DNA of 64,000 nucleotides from contig DKQZ01000090.1 in assembly GCA_002471975.1 (NCBI GenBank), positions 9,945-73,944 on the forward strand. Direction: 5' to 3'. Made by a program: the position numbers and the translations under genes. The stretch comes from Dialister sp. UBA7295 (lineage in GTDB: Bacteria > Bacillota > Negativicutes > Veillonellales > Dialisteraceae). Positions 37,695 to 45,531 of this stretch are shown here, piece by piece. The notes beneath the pieces were generated by a model. It saw nothing but the letters and a program-made list of their open reading frames with translations, did no database searches and was not told the DNA's origin. Each line of letters opens with the position of its first letter. Position 1 is the stretch's first letter.

Positions 37695-37722
37695 AGCGGG
37701 CCGCTGCCCGCTCCTTTTTTTA
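37695..37722 (+). terminator. Terminator closing the hairpin array
   Basis: AGCGGGC pairs with GCCCGCT around CGCT, followed by CCT7. It ends any transcript from the riboswitch promoter just before the gpx promoter. Confidence 0.85.
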
Positions 37723-37723
37723 T

Positions 37724-37752
37724 TTGACCGCTTCGATTATATTCGATATAAT
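37724..37752 (+). promoter_or_regulatory. Promoter of the glutathione peroxidase gene
   Basis: TTGACC (37724-37729), 17-bp spacer, TATAAT (37747-37752), starting within the tail of the preceding terminator. Confidence 0.8.
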
Positions 37753-37792
37753 AAATATAGAGTTGAATCCAAAGTGACAAAGGAGGCATACC

Positions 37793-38338
37793 ATGAGCGT
37801 TTATGATTTCAAAGTGATCACTAATAAGGGCAAAGAAATTTCCCTTGCCGATTACAAAGGAAAAGTCCTTCTCATCGTGAATACGGCCAGCAAGTGCGGC
37901 TTCACGCCCCAGTACGAGGGTCTGGAAAAACTGTATAAAACCTATAAGGACAAAGGCCTTGTCATCCTGGGATTTCCCTGCAACCAGTTTGCCGGACAGG
38001 ATCCGGGGACCGATGGGGAAATCGAGCAGTTCTGCCGGCTGAATTACGGCGTATCCTTCCCCATGTTCAAGAAGGGGGACGTTCGCGGCGAAACGGCACA
38101 GCCTCTCTTCAAGTACCTGACCGGAGAAAAAGGATTCAAAGGTTTTGACATGGACCATCCCAATGCGGAGGTGCTGCTGAATTTCCTGAAGAAAAACTTC
38201 CCCGAATTCCTGGAAGGGGACGATATCAAGTGGAATTTCACGAAATTCCTAATCGACCGGGAAGGAAAGGTCATCGCCCGCTTCGAGCCGACAAAGACTC
38301 CGGAAGCCCTGGCGGCGGAAATTGAAAAATTGCTGTAA
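37793..38338 (+). CDS. Glutathione peroxidase-family thiol peroxidase
   Basis: A 181-residue cytoplasmic protein of the GPx family. The peroxidatic residue is a normal Cys in [15 protein letters not shown] near residue 36, with the family Gln in [10 protein letters not shown] near residue 71 and the Trp in IKWNFTKFL near residue 145. Bacterial Cys-GPx proteins reduce hydroperoxides mostly with thioredoxin rather than glutathione. It has AAAGGAGG upstream and its own promoter and terminator. It gives this anaerobe an oxygen-stress defence. Confidence 0.94.
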   Translation: MSVYDFKVITNKGKEISLADYKGKVLLIVNTASKCGFTPQYEGLEKLYKTYKDKGLVILGFPCNQFAGQDPGTDGEIEQFCRLNYGVSFPMFKKGDVRGETAQPLFKYLTGEKGFKGFDMDHPNAEVLLNFLKKNFPEFLEGDDIKWNFTKFLIDREGKVIARFEPTKTPEALAAEIEKLL

Positions 38339-38351
38339 TATAGTGGAAAAT

Positions 38352-38382
38352 GAAAGCGCTCCTCAGTCAGGGGCGCTTTTTG
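38352..38382 (+). terminator. Terminator after the peroxidase gene
   Basis: AAAGCGCTCCT pairs with AGGGGCGCTTT, then T-run. Confidence 0.75.
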
Positions 38383-38515
38383 CTGGCCATCAGCCGTTAG
38401 ACTTCAGCAGGTCGTGATGGGAAATGACCTTCCGGCCCGCCGGGGAGGATCCTATTTCTAATGTTTCCCGGAGAATGAAATATGATAGTATAATAAGTAG
38501 CAAAGGAGGCGGGCC

Positions 38516-39277
38516 ATGAGGAAATATTTTTTCTTTGATATTGACGGGACCCTGACCACGCCGCTTACTGCGGATTATCCGGAGAGCACCAGGGAAGCGG
38601 TGCAGAAGCTTATGGAAAACGGTCATTTCGTGGCCATCGCCACGGGCCGTATGCAGTCTGATGCGGCCAGGGTGGCCAGAGATCTGGGGATTCCTTCCAT
38701 TGTCTCCGATGGGGGAAATGCGGTGACCATTGACGGAAAAATCCTCTATGATGAAGGACTTCCCATCGATGCCTGCATCCGGACCCTGACTGAAATCGAT
38801 GAAGAAAAGCATCCCTTCGCTTTCTGCCCCTACAACCGCAAGTATCGCATCACCAGAACCACGAAGTACCTGGAAAAGGTCAAGGACCGGTACTATGAGA
38901 CTGCCATCATTCCGGATTTCTACATTCCTGCGGTGGACGTCATTCATAAAATCTTCATTGCCTGCACGAAAAAAGAAAAGGACGACATCCCTCTCTATAC
39001 ACTGCCTCACGTCTGGTTTTCCGCGGATACCATGCTGGTGGAGCCGGTCCACAAGGAGCGGGGGATCATGGAAATACAGAAAATGCGCCATATCCCCGAT
39101 GAAGATATCGTTGTCTTCGGGGACGGCATGAATGACCGGGCCATGTTCCGGCCGGAATGGATGAGCATTGCCATGGGAAACGCCAAGCCGGAACTGAAGG
39201 CGCTGGCGAAGTACATCACTTCCCGGGCTGATGAAGACGGGATTTATAATGCCTGCAGGCACTTCGGGTGGATCTGA
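38516..39277 (+). CDS. Cof-type HAD-superfamily hydrolase
   Basis: A 253-residue cytoplasmic phosphatase of the Cof subfamily. Motif I with the nucleophile Asp is FFDIDGTLT near residue 6, motif II with Thr is VAIATGRMQ near residue 42, and motif IV with the metal-binding Asp is VVFGDGMNDRAMF near residue 200. A C2-type cap lies between. Such enzymes dephosphorylate sugar phosphates or flavin and pyridoxal phosphates; the substrate cannot be read. AAAGGAGG precedes the ATG. It stands alone. Confidence 0.92.
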   Translation: MRKYFFFDIDGTLTTPLTADYPESTREAVQKLMENGHFVAIATGRMQSDAARVARDLGIPSIVSDGGNAVTIDGKILYDEGLPIDACIRTLTEIDEEKHPFAFCPYNRKYRITRTTKYLEKVKDRYYETAIIPDFYIPAVDVIHKIFIACTKKEKDDIPLYTLPHVWFSADTMLVEPVHKERGIMEIQKMRHIPDEDIVVFGDGMNDRAMFRPEWMSIAMGNAKPELKALAKYITSRADEDGIYNACRHFGWI

Positions 39278-39301
39278 CTTGGCTGTGCCGATGGGTCATG
39301 G

Positions 39302-39337
39302 GACTCTCTGTCCAACAGGACGGGGAGTCTTTTTTGG
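39302..39337 (+). terminator. Terminator after the HAD gene
   Basis: GACTCTCTGTCC pairs with GGACGGGGAGTC around AACA, followed by T6. Confidence 0.85.
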
Positions 39338-39370
39338 TGGAAAAACAGGTAATCGATGAATGATGAGCGC

Positions 39371-39475
39371 CGGCTGACAGCTAATGGCTAACGGCTAACA
39401 GCTAATGGCTAATGGCTAACGGGTAACAGCTAACGGCTATTACCTGTTACCCAATAGCCATTAGCCACCAACTAT
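39371..39475. repeat. Heptamer array (GGCTAAC type) folding back into a long hairpin
   Basis: Ten units run from 39371 to 39440 in register (CGGCTGA, CAGCTAA, TGGCTAA, CGGCTAA and variants). The last part pairs with the sequence after it: 39407-39418 with 39455-39466 (12 bp) and 39421-39429 with 39444-39452 (9 bp), leaving a 2x2 bulge and a 14-base loop. Confidence 0.8.
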
Positions 39476-39514
39476 TGTTAACTGCCGCGAAATTCTCTCA
39501 TTCACAAATTTTTA

Positions 39515-39544
39515 TTGACGCCGTACTATTTCTTCTGTTATTAT
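39515..39544 (+). promoter_or_regulatory. Promoter of the ecfA1-ecfA2-ecfT operon
   Basis: TTGACG (39515-39520), 18-bp spacer, TATTAT (39539-39544) with an upstream TG (extended -10), about 45 bases before ecfA1. Confidence 0.65.
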
Positions 39545-39589
39545 AAAGTATCAGTGAATTTTTGTATTTCTTATAAAGAAAGAGGAATC

Positions 39590-40471
39590 ATGGATACAGA
39601 AAAACTGAAGGATGAAAAGAAGGATGACGTCCTTTTCGACATCCGTCATTTGACCCATACCTTTGATACGGAGGACGGGAAGAAATTTGATGCCCTGTCT
39701 GACGTGACGGCCACGATCAAGAAAGGCTCTTTTACGGCTATCATCGGCACGAACGGCAGCGGGAAATCCACGCTGGCCCGCCACCTGAATGCCCTCCTTA
39801 TTCCTACGGAAGGGGAACTTTATGTGGAAGGCATGAAGACCTCCGACTTTTCCCATATCTGGGATATCCGCCAGAAGGTGGGCATGGTCTTCCAGAATCC
39901 GGACAATCAGCTTGTGGCTGCCATTGTGGAAGAAGATGTGGCTTTCGGACCTGAAAATATCGGCGTGCCGCCGGAGGAAATCCGGAAGCGCGTAGACGAA
40001 TCCCTGGAAAAAGTGGGCATGACGGCTTACCGCACTCATTCGCCTGCCATGCTTTCGGGCGGGCAGAAACAGAGGATCGCCATCGCCGGCATTCTTGCCA
40101 TGAAACCGGACTGCATCGTCCTTGACGAACCGACGGCTATGCTGGACCCCAGGGGACGACAGGAAGTCATGGATACCATTCACAGCCTCAATGAAAAAGA
40201 AGGCATCACCATTGTCCTCATTACTCATTTCATGGAAGAAGCGGTGACAGCAGACCATGTGATGGTGGTGGAAAAAGGAAAACTCCGCATGGAAGGGACT
40301 CCGAGAGAAGTCTTCTCCCAGGCTGAGAAATTGACCGAATGGGGCCTGGATGTGCCGGTGGCGGCAGATCTCGCCCATGGTCTTCGCCAAAAGGGATTAT
40401 CCATTCCTGAAGATTGTATGACAGATGAGGAGCTGGAAGAAGCATTATGTCCATATGTGTCGAAAATGTAA
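39590..40471 (+). CDS. ecfA1: ECF transporter energy-coupling ATPase EcfA1
   Basis: A 293-residue cytoplasmic ATPase. Walker A is GTNGSGKST near residue 57, the Q-loop is FQNPDNQ, the signature LSGGQKQR, Walker [13 protein letters not shown], and the switch His is in LITHFMEE. The FQNPDNQ motif and the C-terminal extension mark it as the EcfA1 type. It pairs with EcfA2 and EcfT to drive vitamin or metal uptake through exchangeable S components. The start at 39590 follows AAAGAGG. It overlaps ecfA2 by 25 bases. Confidence 0.94.
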   Translation: MDTEKLKDEKKDDVLFDIRHLTHTFDTEDGKKFDALSDVTATIKKGSFTAIIGTNGSGKSTLARHLNALLIPTEGELYVEGMKTSDFSHIWDIRQKVGMVFQNPDNQLVAAIVEEDVAFGPENIGVPPEEIRKRVDESLEKVGMTAYRTHSPAMLSGGQKQRIAIAGILAMKPDCIVLDEPTAMLDPRGRQEVMDTIHSLNEKEGITIVLITHFMEEAVTADHVMVVEKGKLRMEGTPREVFSQAEKLTEWGLDVPVAADLAHGLRQKGLSIPEDCMTDEELEEALCPYVSKM

Positions 40472-41304
40472 GCTGCGTCTACAGCAAAGGCTCTCCCTTT
40501 GAAAAAGTGGCACTGGAAAATATTTCGCTCACCATTGAAAAAGGGGAATTCATCGGAATCATCGGTCATACGGGAAGCGGGAAATCCACCCTCATCCAGC
40601 ATCTGAACGGGCTTATCCATCCCACTACAGGGAAAGTCACCATTGATGGGGTGGACCTGGCAGCTAAATCAAAAGAATCGGTGAAGAAACGCCATTCCGT
40701 GGGCATGGTTTTCCAGTATCCGGAGCACCAGCTTTTTGAAGAATCCGTAGCGAAAGATATCGCTTTCGGACCCAGGAATCTGGGCTGTGATGAAGAGGAA
40801 ACGGAAAAACGGGTGAAGAGTGCCATGAAATTTGCAGGCCTTGATTACGATACTTTTGCGAACCGCTCGCCCTTCCGCCTTTCCGGCGGCCAGCAGCGGC
40901 GCGTGGCTATTGCCGGTGTCATCGCCATGCATCCCGATTTCCTCATTCTTGATGAACCGTCGGCAGGCCTGGACCCCATCGGACGAAGGGAAATCTTTGC
41001 CCGCATCCAGAGCTGGTATAAGAAAGGTGTCTTCTCCGTTATCCTTGTTTCCCATAACATGGATGATATCGCCCGCCTGGCCACGAGACTTCTCGTCATG
41101 CACAAAGGCCATCTCGTGCTGGACGGAAAGCCCATGGATATTTTCCTCCATCACAGAAAAGAACTGAAGGAATGCGGCGTCGATGCGCCGCCCCTGACCC
41201 AGACCCTTCTCTATCTCAAGGAAAAAGGCATCCCTGTGCCGGAAGATGCGAAAACCGTCAAAGAAGCCGTGGATCGTATGTACAAAATGCTGGGAGGTAA
41301 ATAA
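40447..41304 (+). CDS. ecfA2: ECF transporter energy-coupling ATPase EcfA2
   Basis: A 285-residue partner ATPase. Walker A is GHTGSGKST near residue 40, the Q-loop is FQYPEHQLF (typical of EcfA2), the signature LSGGQQRR, and Walker [13 protein letters not shown]. The start lies 25 bases inside ecfA1, so translation is coupled. Together with EcfA1 it forms the asymmetric ATPase pair of the group II ECF module. Confidence 0.94.
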   Translation: MSICVENVSCVYSKGSPFEKVALENISLTIEKGEFIGIIGHTGSGKSTLIQHLNGLIHPTTGKVTIDGVDLAAKSKESVKKRHSVGMVFQYPEHQLFEESVAKDIAFGPRNLGCDEEETEKRVKSAMKFAGLDYDTFANRSPFRLSGGQQRRVAIAGVIAMHPDFLILDEPSAGLDPIGRREIFARIQSWYKKGVFSVILVSHNMDDIARLATRLLVMHKGHLVLDGKPMDIFLHHRKELKECGVDAPPLTQTLLYLKEKGIPVPEDAKTVKEAVDRMYKMLGGK

Positions 41305-41305
41305 G

Positions 41306-42109
41306 ATGCTTACAGATATCACTCTCGGCCAGTACTATCCTGGGGATTCCTATCTTCACCGCATGGACCCCAGGGCCAAAATCCTCTGCACCATGATTTT
41401 CATCATTGCCATTTTCCTGGCCAATAACCTTTTCTCCTATGTCCTGGTGGCAGCTTTCACATTTCTCACCATCGCCAAATCGGGCGTACCGGTGAAACTC
41501 ATCTGGAAAGCCATCAAGCCTTTGTGGATCATTCTCGTCTTTACTATGGCCATCCATATGCTGACCACTCCGGGCAATGAATTCTTTACCTGGAAATTCA
41601 TCCATATCAGTCAGGAAGGCATTACGAACGGCCTCATCATGACGCTCCGTCTCGTATTCCTCATCGCTTTTTCGTCTCTTTTGACCTATACCACCAGTCC
41701 TATCGTCCTGACCGACGGCATCGAAGCCCTTCTCATGCCTTTCCGCCGTTTCGGCGTACCGGCTCATGAACTGGCCATGATGATGACCATTGCCCTTCGC
41801 TTCATCCCCACCCTTCTGGAAGAAACAGACAGAATCATGAAAGCCCAGTCCTCCAGGGGTGCGGACTTTGTGAACGGTAATCTCTGGCAGCGGGCCAAAA
41901 ACATGGTGCCTCTCCTCGTACCGCTCTTCATCTCTGCCTTCCGCCGGGCTGACGATCTCGCCACTGCCATGGAAGCCAGATGTTATCGGGGCGGAGAAGG
42001 CAGGACCAAAATGCACCAGCTGAAATACACCTGGCGCGACAGAAACGGATTCCTTGCCGTCATCATCGTGACAGTGCTCCTCATCGCGCTCTATATTTAT
42101 TTCCGATAA
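41306..42109 (+). CDS. ecfT: ECF transporter transmembrane protein EcfT
   Basis: A 267-residue inner-membrane scaffold with about five or six hydrophobic segments. The coupling helices carry the Ala-Arg-Gly-type motifs, seen as QSSRGADF near residue 190 and EARCYRGGEGR near residue 225. The start at 41306 follows GGGAGG by 8 bases, and the stop of ecfA2 is one base upstream. No S-component gene is present, so the module must serve several S proteins encoded elsewhere. A terminator follows directly. Confidence 0.94.
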   Translation: MLTDITLGQYYPGDSYLHRMDPRAKILCTMIFIIAIFLANNLFSYVLVAAFTFLTIAKSGVPVKLIWKAIKPLWIILVFTMAIHMLTTPGNEFFTWKFIHISQEGITNGLIMTLRLVFLIAFSSLLTYTTSPIVLTDGIEALLMPFRRFGVPAHELAMMMTIALRFIPTLLEETDRIMKAQSSRGADFVNGNLWQRAKNMVPLLVPLFISAFRRADDLATAMEARCYRGGEGRTKMHQLKYTWRDRNGFLAVIIVTVLLIALYIYFR

Positions 42110-42142
42110 AAAAATTGGCGGGACCTGTTCCTGCCAATTTTT
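42110..42142 (+). terminator. Terminator after ecfT
   Basis: AAAATTGGCGGGA pairs with TCCTGCCAATTTTT. Confidence 0.85.
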
Positions 42143-42191
42143 GTTATAGTGATCAGTTCTCAGTGATTTCACATTATGCGGGAATGTCTGA

Positions 42192-42422
42192 TGGCTGACA
42201 GCTCATGGGCTAATGGCTAACGGCTAACGGCTAACGGCTGACAGCTGATTGACTCCATACCGGCGGGCCCATTGCCGGACTGCATGAAAAGCTTCGCGGA
42301 TAGGAAATATGACGCAAACGAGCCATCGCCCGCCTGAGTACAATGCAACTGCTAACTGCTAACTGCTAACTGCTAACGGCTAACGGCTAACGGCTAACAC
42401 CTATTACCCATTACCCATTACC
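42192..42422. repeat. Two heptamer arrays flanking an inverted copy of the GCATTG element
   Basis: Array one (42192-42248) has TGGCTAA/CGGCTAA units with one 8-base unit. Array two (42346-42422) has eleven units: CAACTGC, three TAACTGC, three TAACGGC, TAACACC, TATTACC, two CATTACC. Between them, the minus strand reads GCATTGTACTCAGGCGGGCG (42345-42326) and then CCTATCCGCGAAGCTTT, matching 13632-13687. Units drift stepwise from TAACTGC to CATTACC along array two. Confidence 0.8.
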
Positions 42423-42446
42423 TGATCTATATCAATCTGAGGTCTC

Positions 42447-43241
42447 ATGAAAAACATCTGGATTACCCTCTCTTACGAGGGCACGAATTACGCCGGCTTC
42501 CAGCGGCAGGAAAACCGCATGACCGTGCAGGAAATGGTGGAAAACTGCCTCCTTCAGATCACCGGCACAAAGACCACCCTCTATTTCGTGGCCCGCACGG
42601 ACGCCGGAGTCCATGCCTATGGCCAGGAATGTACCTTTTATACGGAATCCACCATTCCGCCGGACCGTTTCATTTACGCCATGAATGCGGCCCTTCCTTA
42701 TGATATCCGTGTCACGAGAAGCCGGGAAGTGGACATGGATTTTTCCGTACGAAAAGGAAATTTCGGGAAAACCTACGGCTACCTTCTGACGGAGGAGCGG
42801 GAATGCTCTCCCTTCCTCAAGCGTTACATCTGGCACACCGGGAAGAAGCTGGATCTTTCAAAAATGGAAAAAGCGGCCCGGGTGCTGGAAGGGACTCACG
42901 ATTTTACTTCTTTCCGTGGAAATAATTCCGTTCCCTCCTCTCCCATCCGCAAAATCAATGAAATACGGATTGTAAAGGAGGGGCCTCTCGTCCGCATCTA
43001 TGTGACGGGAGAGGGCTTCCTCTACCATATGGTCAGAAATATTGCGGGAGCTCTCGTGGATGCAGGCATTGGGGCGCTGACGCCGGAGGATTTGAAAAAA
43101 ATCCTGGAAGCAAAGGACCGGAAAAAGCTGGGCATGACGGCTCCGGCGGAAGGACTCTGCCTGCTTCGCGTCTATTTCAAACCCATTACGAAAGAAGCAA
43201 TCGATGAGACCCTCTCGCGTCATTTATTTCCCTGGTGCTGA
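42447..43241 (+). CDS. truA: tRNA pseudouridine synthase A
   Basis: A 264-residue TruA, close to family length. The catalytic Asp lies in VARTDAGVHAYGQ near residue 52. Other family elements are SYEGTNYAGFQRQ at the start, FSVRKGNFGKTYGY, HDFTSFRG and FLYHMVRNIAGAL near residue 190. It makes pseudouridine at positions 38-40 of the tRNA anticodon arm. It often follows ecfT in Firmicutes, as here. No strong ribosome site is visible; GAGG lies 8 bases upstream. Confidence 0.95.
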   Translation: MKNIWITLSYEGTNYAGFQRQENRMTVQEMVENCLLQITGTKTTLYFVARTDAGVHAYGQECTFYTESTIPPDRFIYAMNAALPYDIRVTRSREVDMDFSVRKGNFGKTYGYLLTEERECSPFLKRYIWHTGKKLDLSKMEKAARVLEGTHDFTSFRGNNSVPSSPIRKINEIRIVKEGPLVRIYVTGEGFLYHMVRNIAGALVDAGIGALTPEDLKKILEAKDRKKLGMTAPAEGLCLLRVYFKPITKEAIDETLSRHLFPWC

Positions 43242-43384
43242 ACAACTGAATCGATTATTACGTTCCAATTAAAACAGTTCAATCGTTCAAACTCTTTGTT
43301 CCAATTTTTCCCGAAAAGGTTTATAATATAGGAAATATTTGCAATAACAATAACAGGAGCAGTAACCATTTCGGGGAGAGAACC

Positions 43385-44167
43385 ATGGAAATCACAAGAA
43401 AAGAGCAGATCCGCCGGGCGGCGAGAAAGCTCTTTAAAAAGAATGGATATCAGGGCACGTCCCTGCGCGACATCAGCCGGGAAGCGGGAGTGAATGTGTC
43501 ATCCGTTTCCTATTACTTTGGCACCAAGGAAGAACTGTACCGGAGTCTGTTTCCAAAGAAAGAAGAGGAACTGGCGTCGGACAAAAGGCAGCAGATCCTG
43601 GACGCTGCCATCCGCCTCTTTGCGCTGAAAGGATACTCGGACGTGTCCATCCGGGATATTGCCAGGGAAGCGGAAGTGAACAGCGCCGCTATTTCCTATT
43701 ACTTCGGCGGGAAGCGGGAACTCTATGCGGAAATCCTTGAAAAGGGGTCGAACCTTCTGGTGGACTTCGTGGAAAAAGCAGCCGACGGTACCCGGAGCCC
43801 TACGGAAGTGCTGGAAATGTATTCCCATTTCTTCTTCCGCCTCATGGAGAAACGGCCCTACATCCTTCGCATCTTTTCCTGGGAAATGATTCATCCCACC
43901 GACGTCTTTGCGTCCATCGGAAAGGAACGGTTTGCCATGGTCCTCATGGTGCTCCGCGGGGCCCTGACCGAAGGCATGGAGGAAGGGGCTTTCCGGAAAG
44001 ATTTAAAGCCCACGGAAGTCTGCATCTCCTGGGCCGGCATGGTGGTGTACTATTATCTCATGAATGAAATCAAGAAACGGTTCGAAGTGGAAGAAGATAT
44101 TTCCGAAGAATCCTATATGAATCAGGCCTACGACGTGCTCATGAACGGGATCCGGGAGAAGAAATAA
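43385..44167 (+). CDS. TetR-family regulator with two tandem HTH domains
   Basis: A 260-residue protein with two complete TetR_N domains. HTH 1 (residues 5-55) has RRAARKLFKKNGYQGTSLRD and VSSVSYYFGTKEELY. HTH 2 (residues 66-120) has LDAAIRLFALKGYSDVSIRD and SAAISYYFGGKRELY. About half the positions match between them. The remaining 140 residues form a single helical ligand/dimerisation domain. Ordinary TetR proteins are near 190-210 residues with one HTH. The gene stands alone, with a TATAAT box at 43322, and its target is unknown. The frame is continuous, so this is a fusion or internal duplication, not a sequence join error that I can detect. Confidence 0.9.
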   Translation: MEITRKEQIRRAARKLFKKNGYQGTSLRDISREAGVNVSSVSYYFGTKEELYRSLFPKKEEELASDKRQQILDAAIRLFALKGYSDVSIRDIAREAEVNSAAISYYFGGKRELYAEILEKGSNLLVDFVEKAADGTRSPTEVLEMYSHFFFRLMEKRPYILRIFSWEMIHPTDVFASIGKERFAMVLMVLRGALTEGMEEGAFRKDLKPTEVCISWAGMVVYYYLMNEIKKRFEVEEDISEESYMNQAYDVLMNGIREKK

Positions 44168-44212
44168 GGGTATTTCCCATCTTTCCGGGCTTTGGATAGT
44201 CTCTTTTTTCTG

Positions 44213-44240
44213 TTTCGTGATTCGTGGTTCGTGGTTCGGG
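44213..44240. repeat. Heptamer repeat, four units (TTCGTG type)
   Basis: TTTCGTG, ATTCGTG, GTTCGTG and GTTCGGG follow in a 7-base register after the double-HTH gene, just before a terminator. Confidence 0.7.
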
Positions 44241-44257
44241 TCAAGGTTTGCGACTCA

Positions 44258-44288
44258 AAGGCGGCGCATCTTTCTGGTGCGCCTTTTC
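44258..44288 (+). terminator. Terminator after the double-HTH gene
   Basis: AAAGGCG and GCA pair with TGC and CGCCTTTT; T-run follows. Confidence 0.75.
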
Positions 44289-44375
44289 TATTTCCTTAAG
44301 TCCGCTCTTTGGAGAAGCCGGAACCGGCATTGCTTTGAGTCGTTTGAGGCATCCGGTTAATTATCCTGCATAGTC

Positions 44376-44404
44376 TTGACAAATGGGAAATCATTCGCTA
44401 AAAT
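44376..44404 (+). promoter_or_regulatory. Promoter of the T-box operon
   Basis: TTGACA (44376-44381), 17-bp spacer, TAAAAT (44399-44404), close to the 5' end of the T-box leader. Confidence 0.85.
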
Positions 44405-44420
44405 AGGTGCAACACGAAAA

Positions 44421-44706
44421 AGTGCTGATGGAAAAAAGTACTTGTTTCAGAAGTTTCAAAGAGAGCCGGGACAGGTGAGAACCGGCAGCGGAGAAATGAG
44501 GAAGTTCTTTCCTGAACTGCAGTGCTGAAATGACAGTAGGCATTGACGAGTGACCTTCGTTACAGGGTTTAGAGTTGATCTGATCAGATAATTTGGGTGG
44601 TACCACGGTAATTCGTCCCTTGGGTGCCACCCTTTTTGTATAGTCAGATAATATGGGTGGTACCGCGAAATTTCGTCCCTGCTTCAGTAATGAAGCAGGG
44701 ATTTTT
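44421..44706 (+). ncRNA. T-box leader with one specifier stem and two antiterminator-terminator modules
   Basis: Stem I is recognisable by GATGGAAAAAAGTA, AGAGAG and the distal GGTGAGAACCGG. The specifier, read after GAA on the 3' side, is ATG (44530-44532), which predicts tRNA-Met; this reading is by hand and tentative. Two T-box antiterminators follow: GGGTGGTACCACGG (44595-44608), ending in a GTGCCACCC and T5 terminator, and GGGTGGTACCGCGA (44655-44668), ending in a terminator of CCCTGCTTCA/TGAAGCAGGG with T5 (44677-44706). Confidence 0.9.
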
Positions 44707-44731
44707 GGTACCGGAGTACAGGAGGATAGAA

Positions 44732-45514
44732 ATGAAAGGATTGAAATGGAAGGCAGCTGCCCTCATGGCAGCAGGACTCCTCATGACAGGCGGCATGGAA
44801 GCTATGGCAGCTCATCTGGAGGATATCGAAAGCCGCGGAACGATTCGGGTGGGAACGACAGGAGATTATCGCCCCATGTCCTATAAAGACAAGGAAACAG
44901 GAGCGTATGAAGGATTTGACGTGGAGCTTTCGGAGAAACTGGCAGATTCCCTCCATGTGAAAGTGGAATTTGTGCCCACCACCTGGAAGACCCTTTCGGC
45001 GGATACGGCAGCAGGGAAATTTGATCTCGCCCTCTGCGGCATTACCCGCACCTTTGACCGGGAACGGACCCTCACCATGTCTGACGGTTACCTTCTCTTC
45101 GGGAAGACCATCCTCTGCAGGAAGGGAGAGGAAGGGAAATATCAGTCCATCGCCGACATCAACAGGCCGGAAGTGAAAGTCATGGTCAATCCGGGCGGAA
45201 CGAATGAAAAATTCGCCAAAGCCAACCTTCCAAAGGCCACCCTCCTCATTCATGAACAGAATGCGGAAATCCCGGGACTCATCGCGGAAGGCAGGGCGGA
45301 CATCATGATCACCGAAACCATGGAAGCCAACCGGTATGTGAAGCTGAACAAAAAGCTGGCGGCGCCGCTTGTGGACGAACCTTTCACAAAGAGCCGCTTC
45401 GGGGCCCTCATGGAAAAAGGAGATCAGGATTTCCTGAATTATATCAATTTCTTCCTTGCTGAAATGGAAACAAACGGCACCATGGAAGAACTGGAAAATA
45501 AATACATGAAATAG
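44732..45514 (+). CDS. Periplasmic binding protein, cyclohexadienyl dehydratase (PheC)-like
   Basis: A 260-residue exported protein of SBP family 3. The ATG at 44732 follows GGAGGAT by 5 bases. It has a Sec signal ending near MEAMAAH and no lipobox, so it is soluble in the periplasm. It resembles periplasmic cyclohexadienyl dehydratase (PheC) more than ordinary binding proteins: RVGTTGDYRPMSYKD near residue 38, VEFVPTTWKTL, CGITRTFDRER, and VNPGGTNEKFAKANL near residue 150. PheC turns prephenate or arogenate into phenylpyruvate or phenylalanine. Without the catalytic residues checked it could also be a plain amino-acid binding protein. It is the first gene behind the T-box. Confidence 0.75.
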   Translation: MKGLKWKAAALMAAGLLMTGGMEAMAAHLEDIESRGTIRVGTTGDYRPMSYKDKETGAYEGFDVELSEKLADSLHVKVEFVPTTWKTLSADTAAGKFDLALCGITRTFDRERTLTMSDGYLLFGKTILCRKGEEGKYQSIADINRPEVKVMVNPGGTNEKFAKANLPKATLLIHEQNAEIPGLIAEGRADIMITETMEANRYVKLNKKLAAPLVDEPFTKSRFGALMEKGDQDFLNYINFFLAEMETNGTMEELENKYMK

Positions 45515-45531
45515 TCAGGGGGAGGAAACAG

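Noticed and set aside
37332..37806. Short frames on both strands within the hairpin array
   Set aside because: They follow the repeat period and differ in frame between units; no conserved peptide results.
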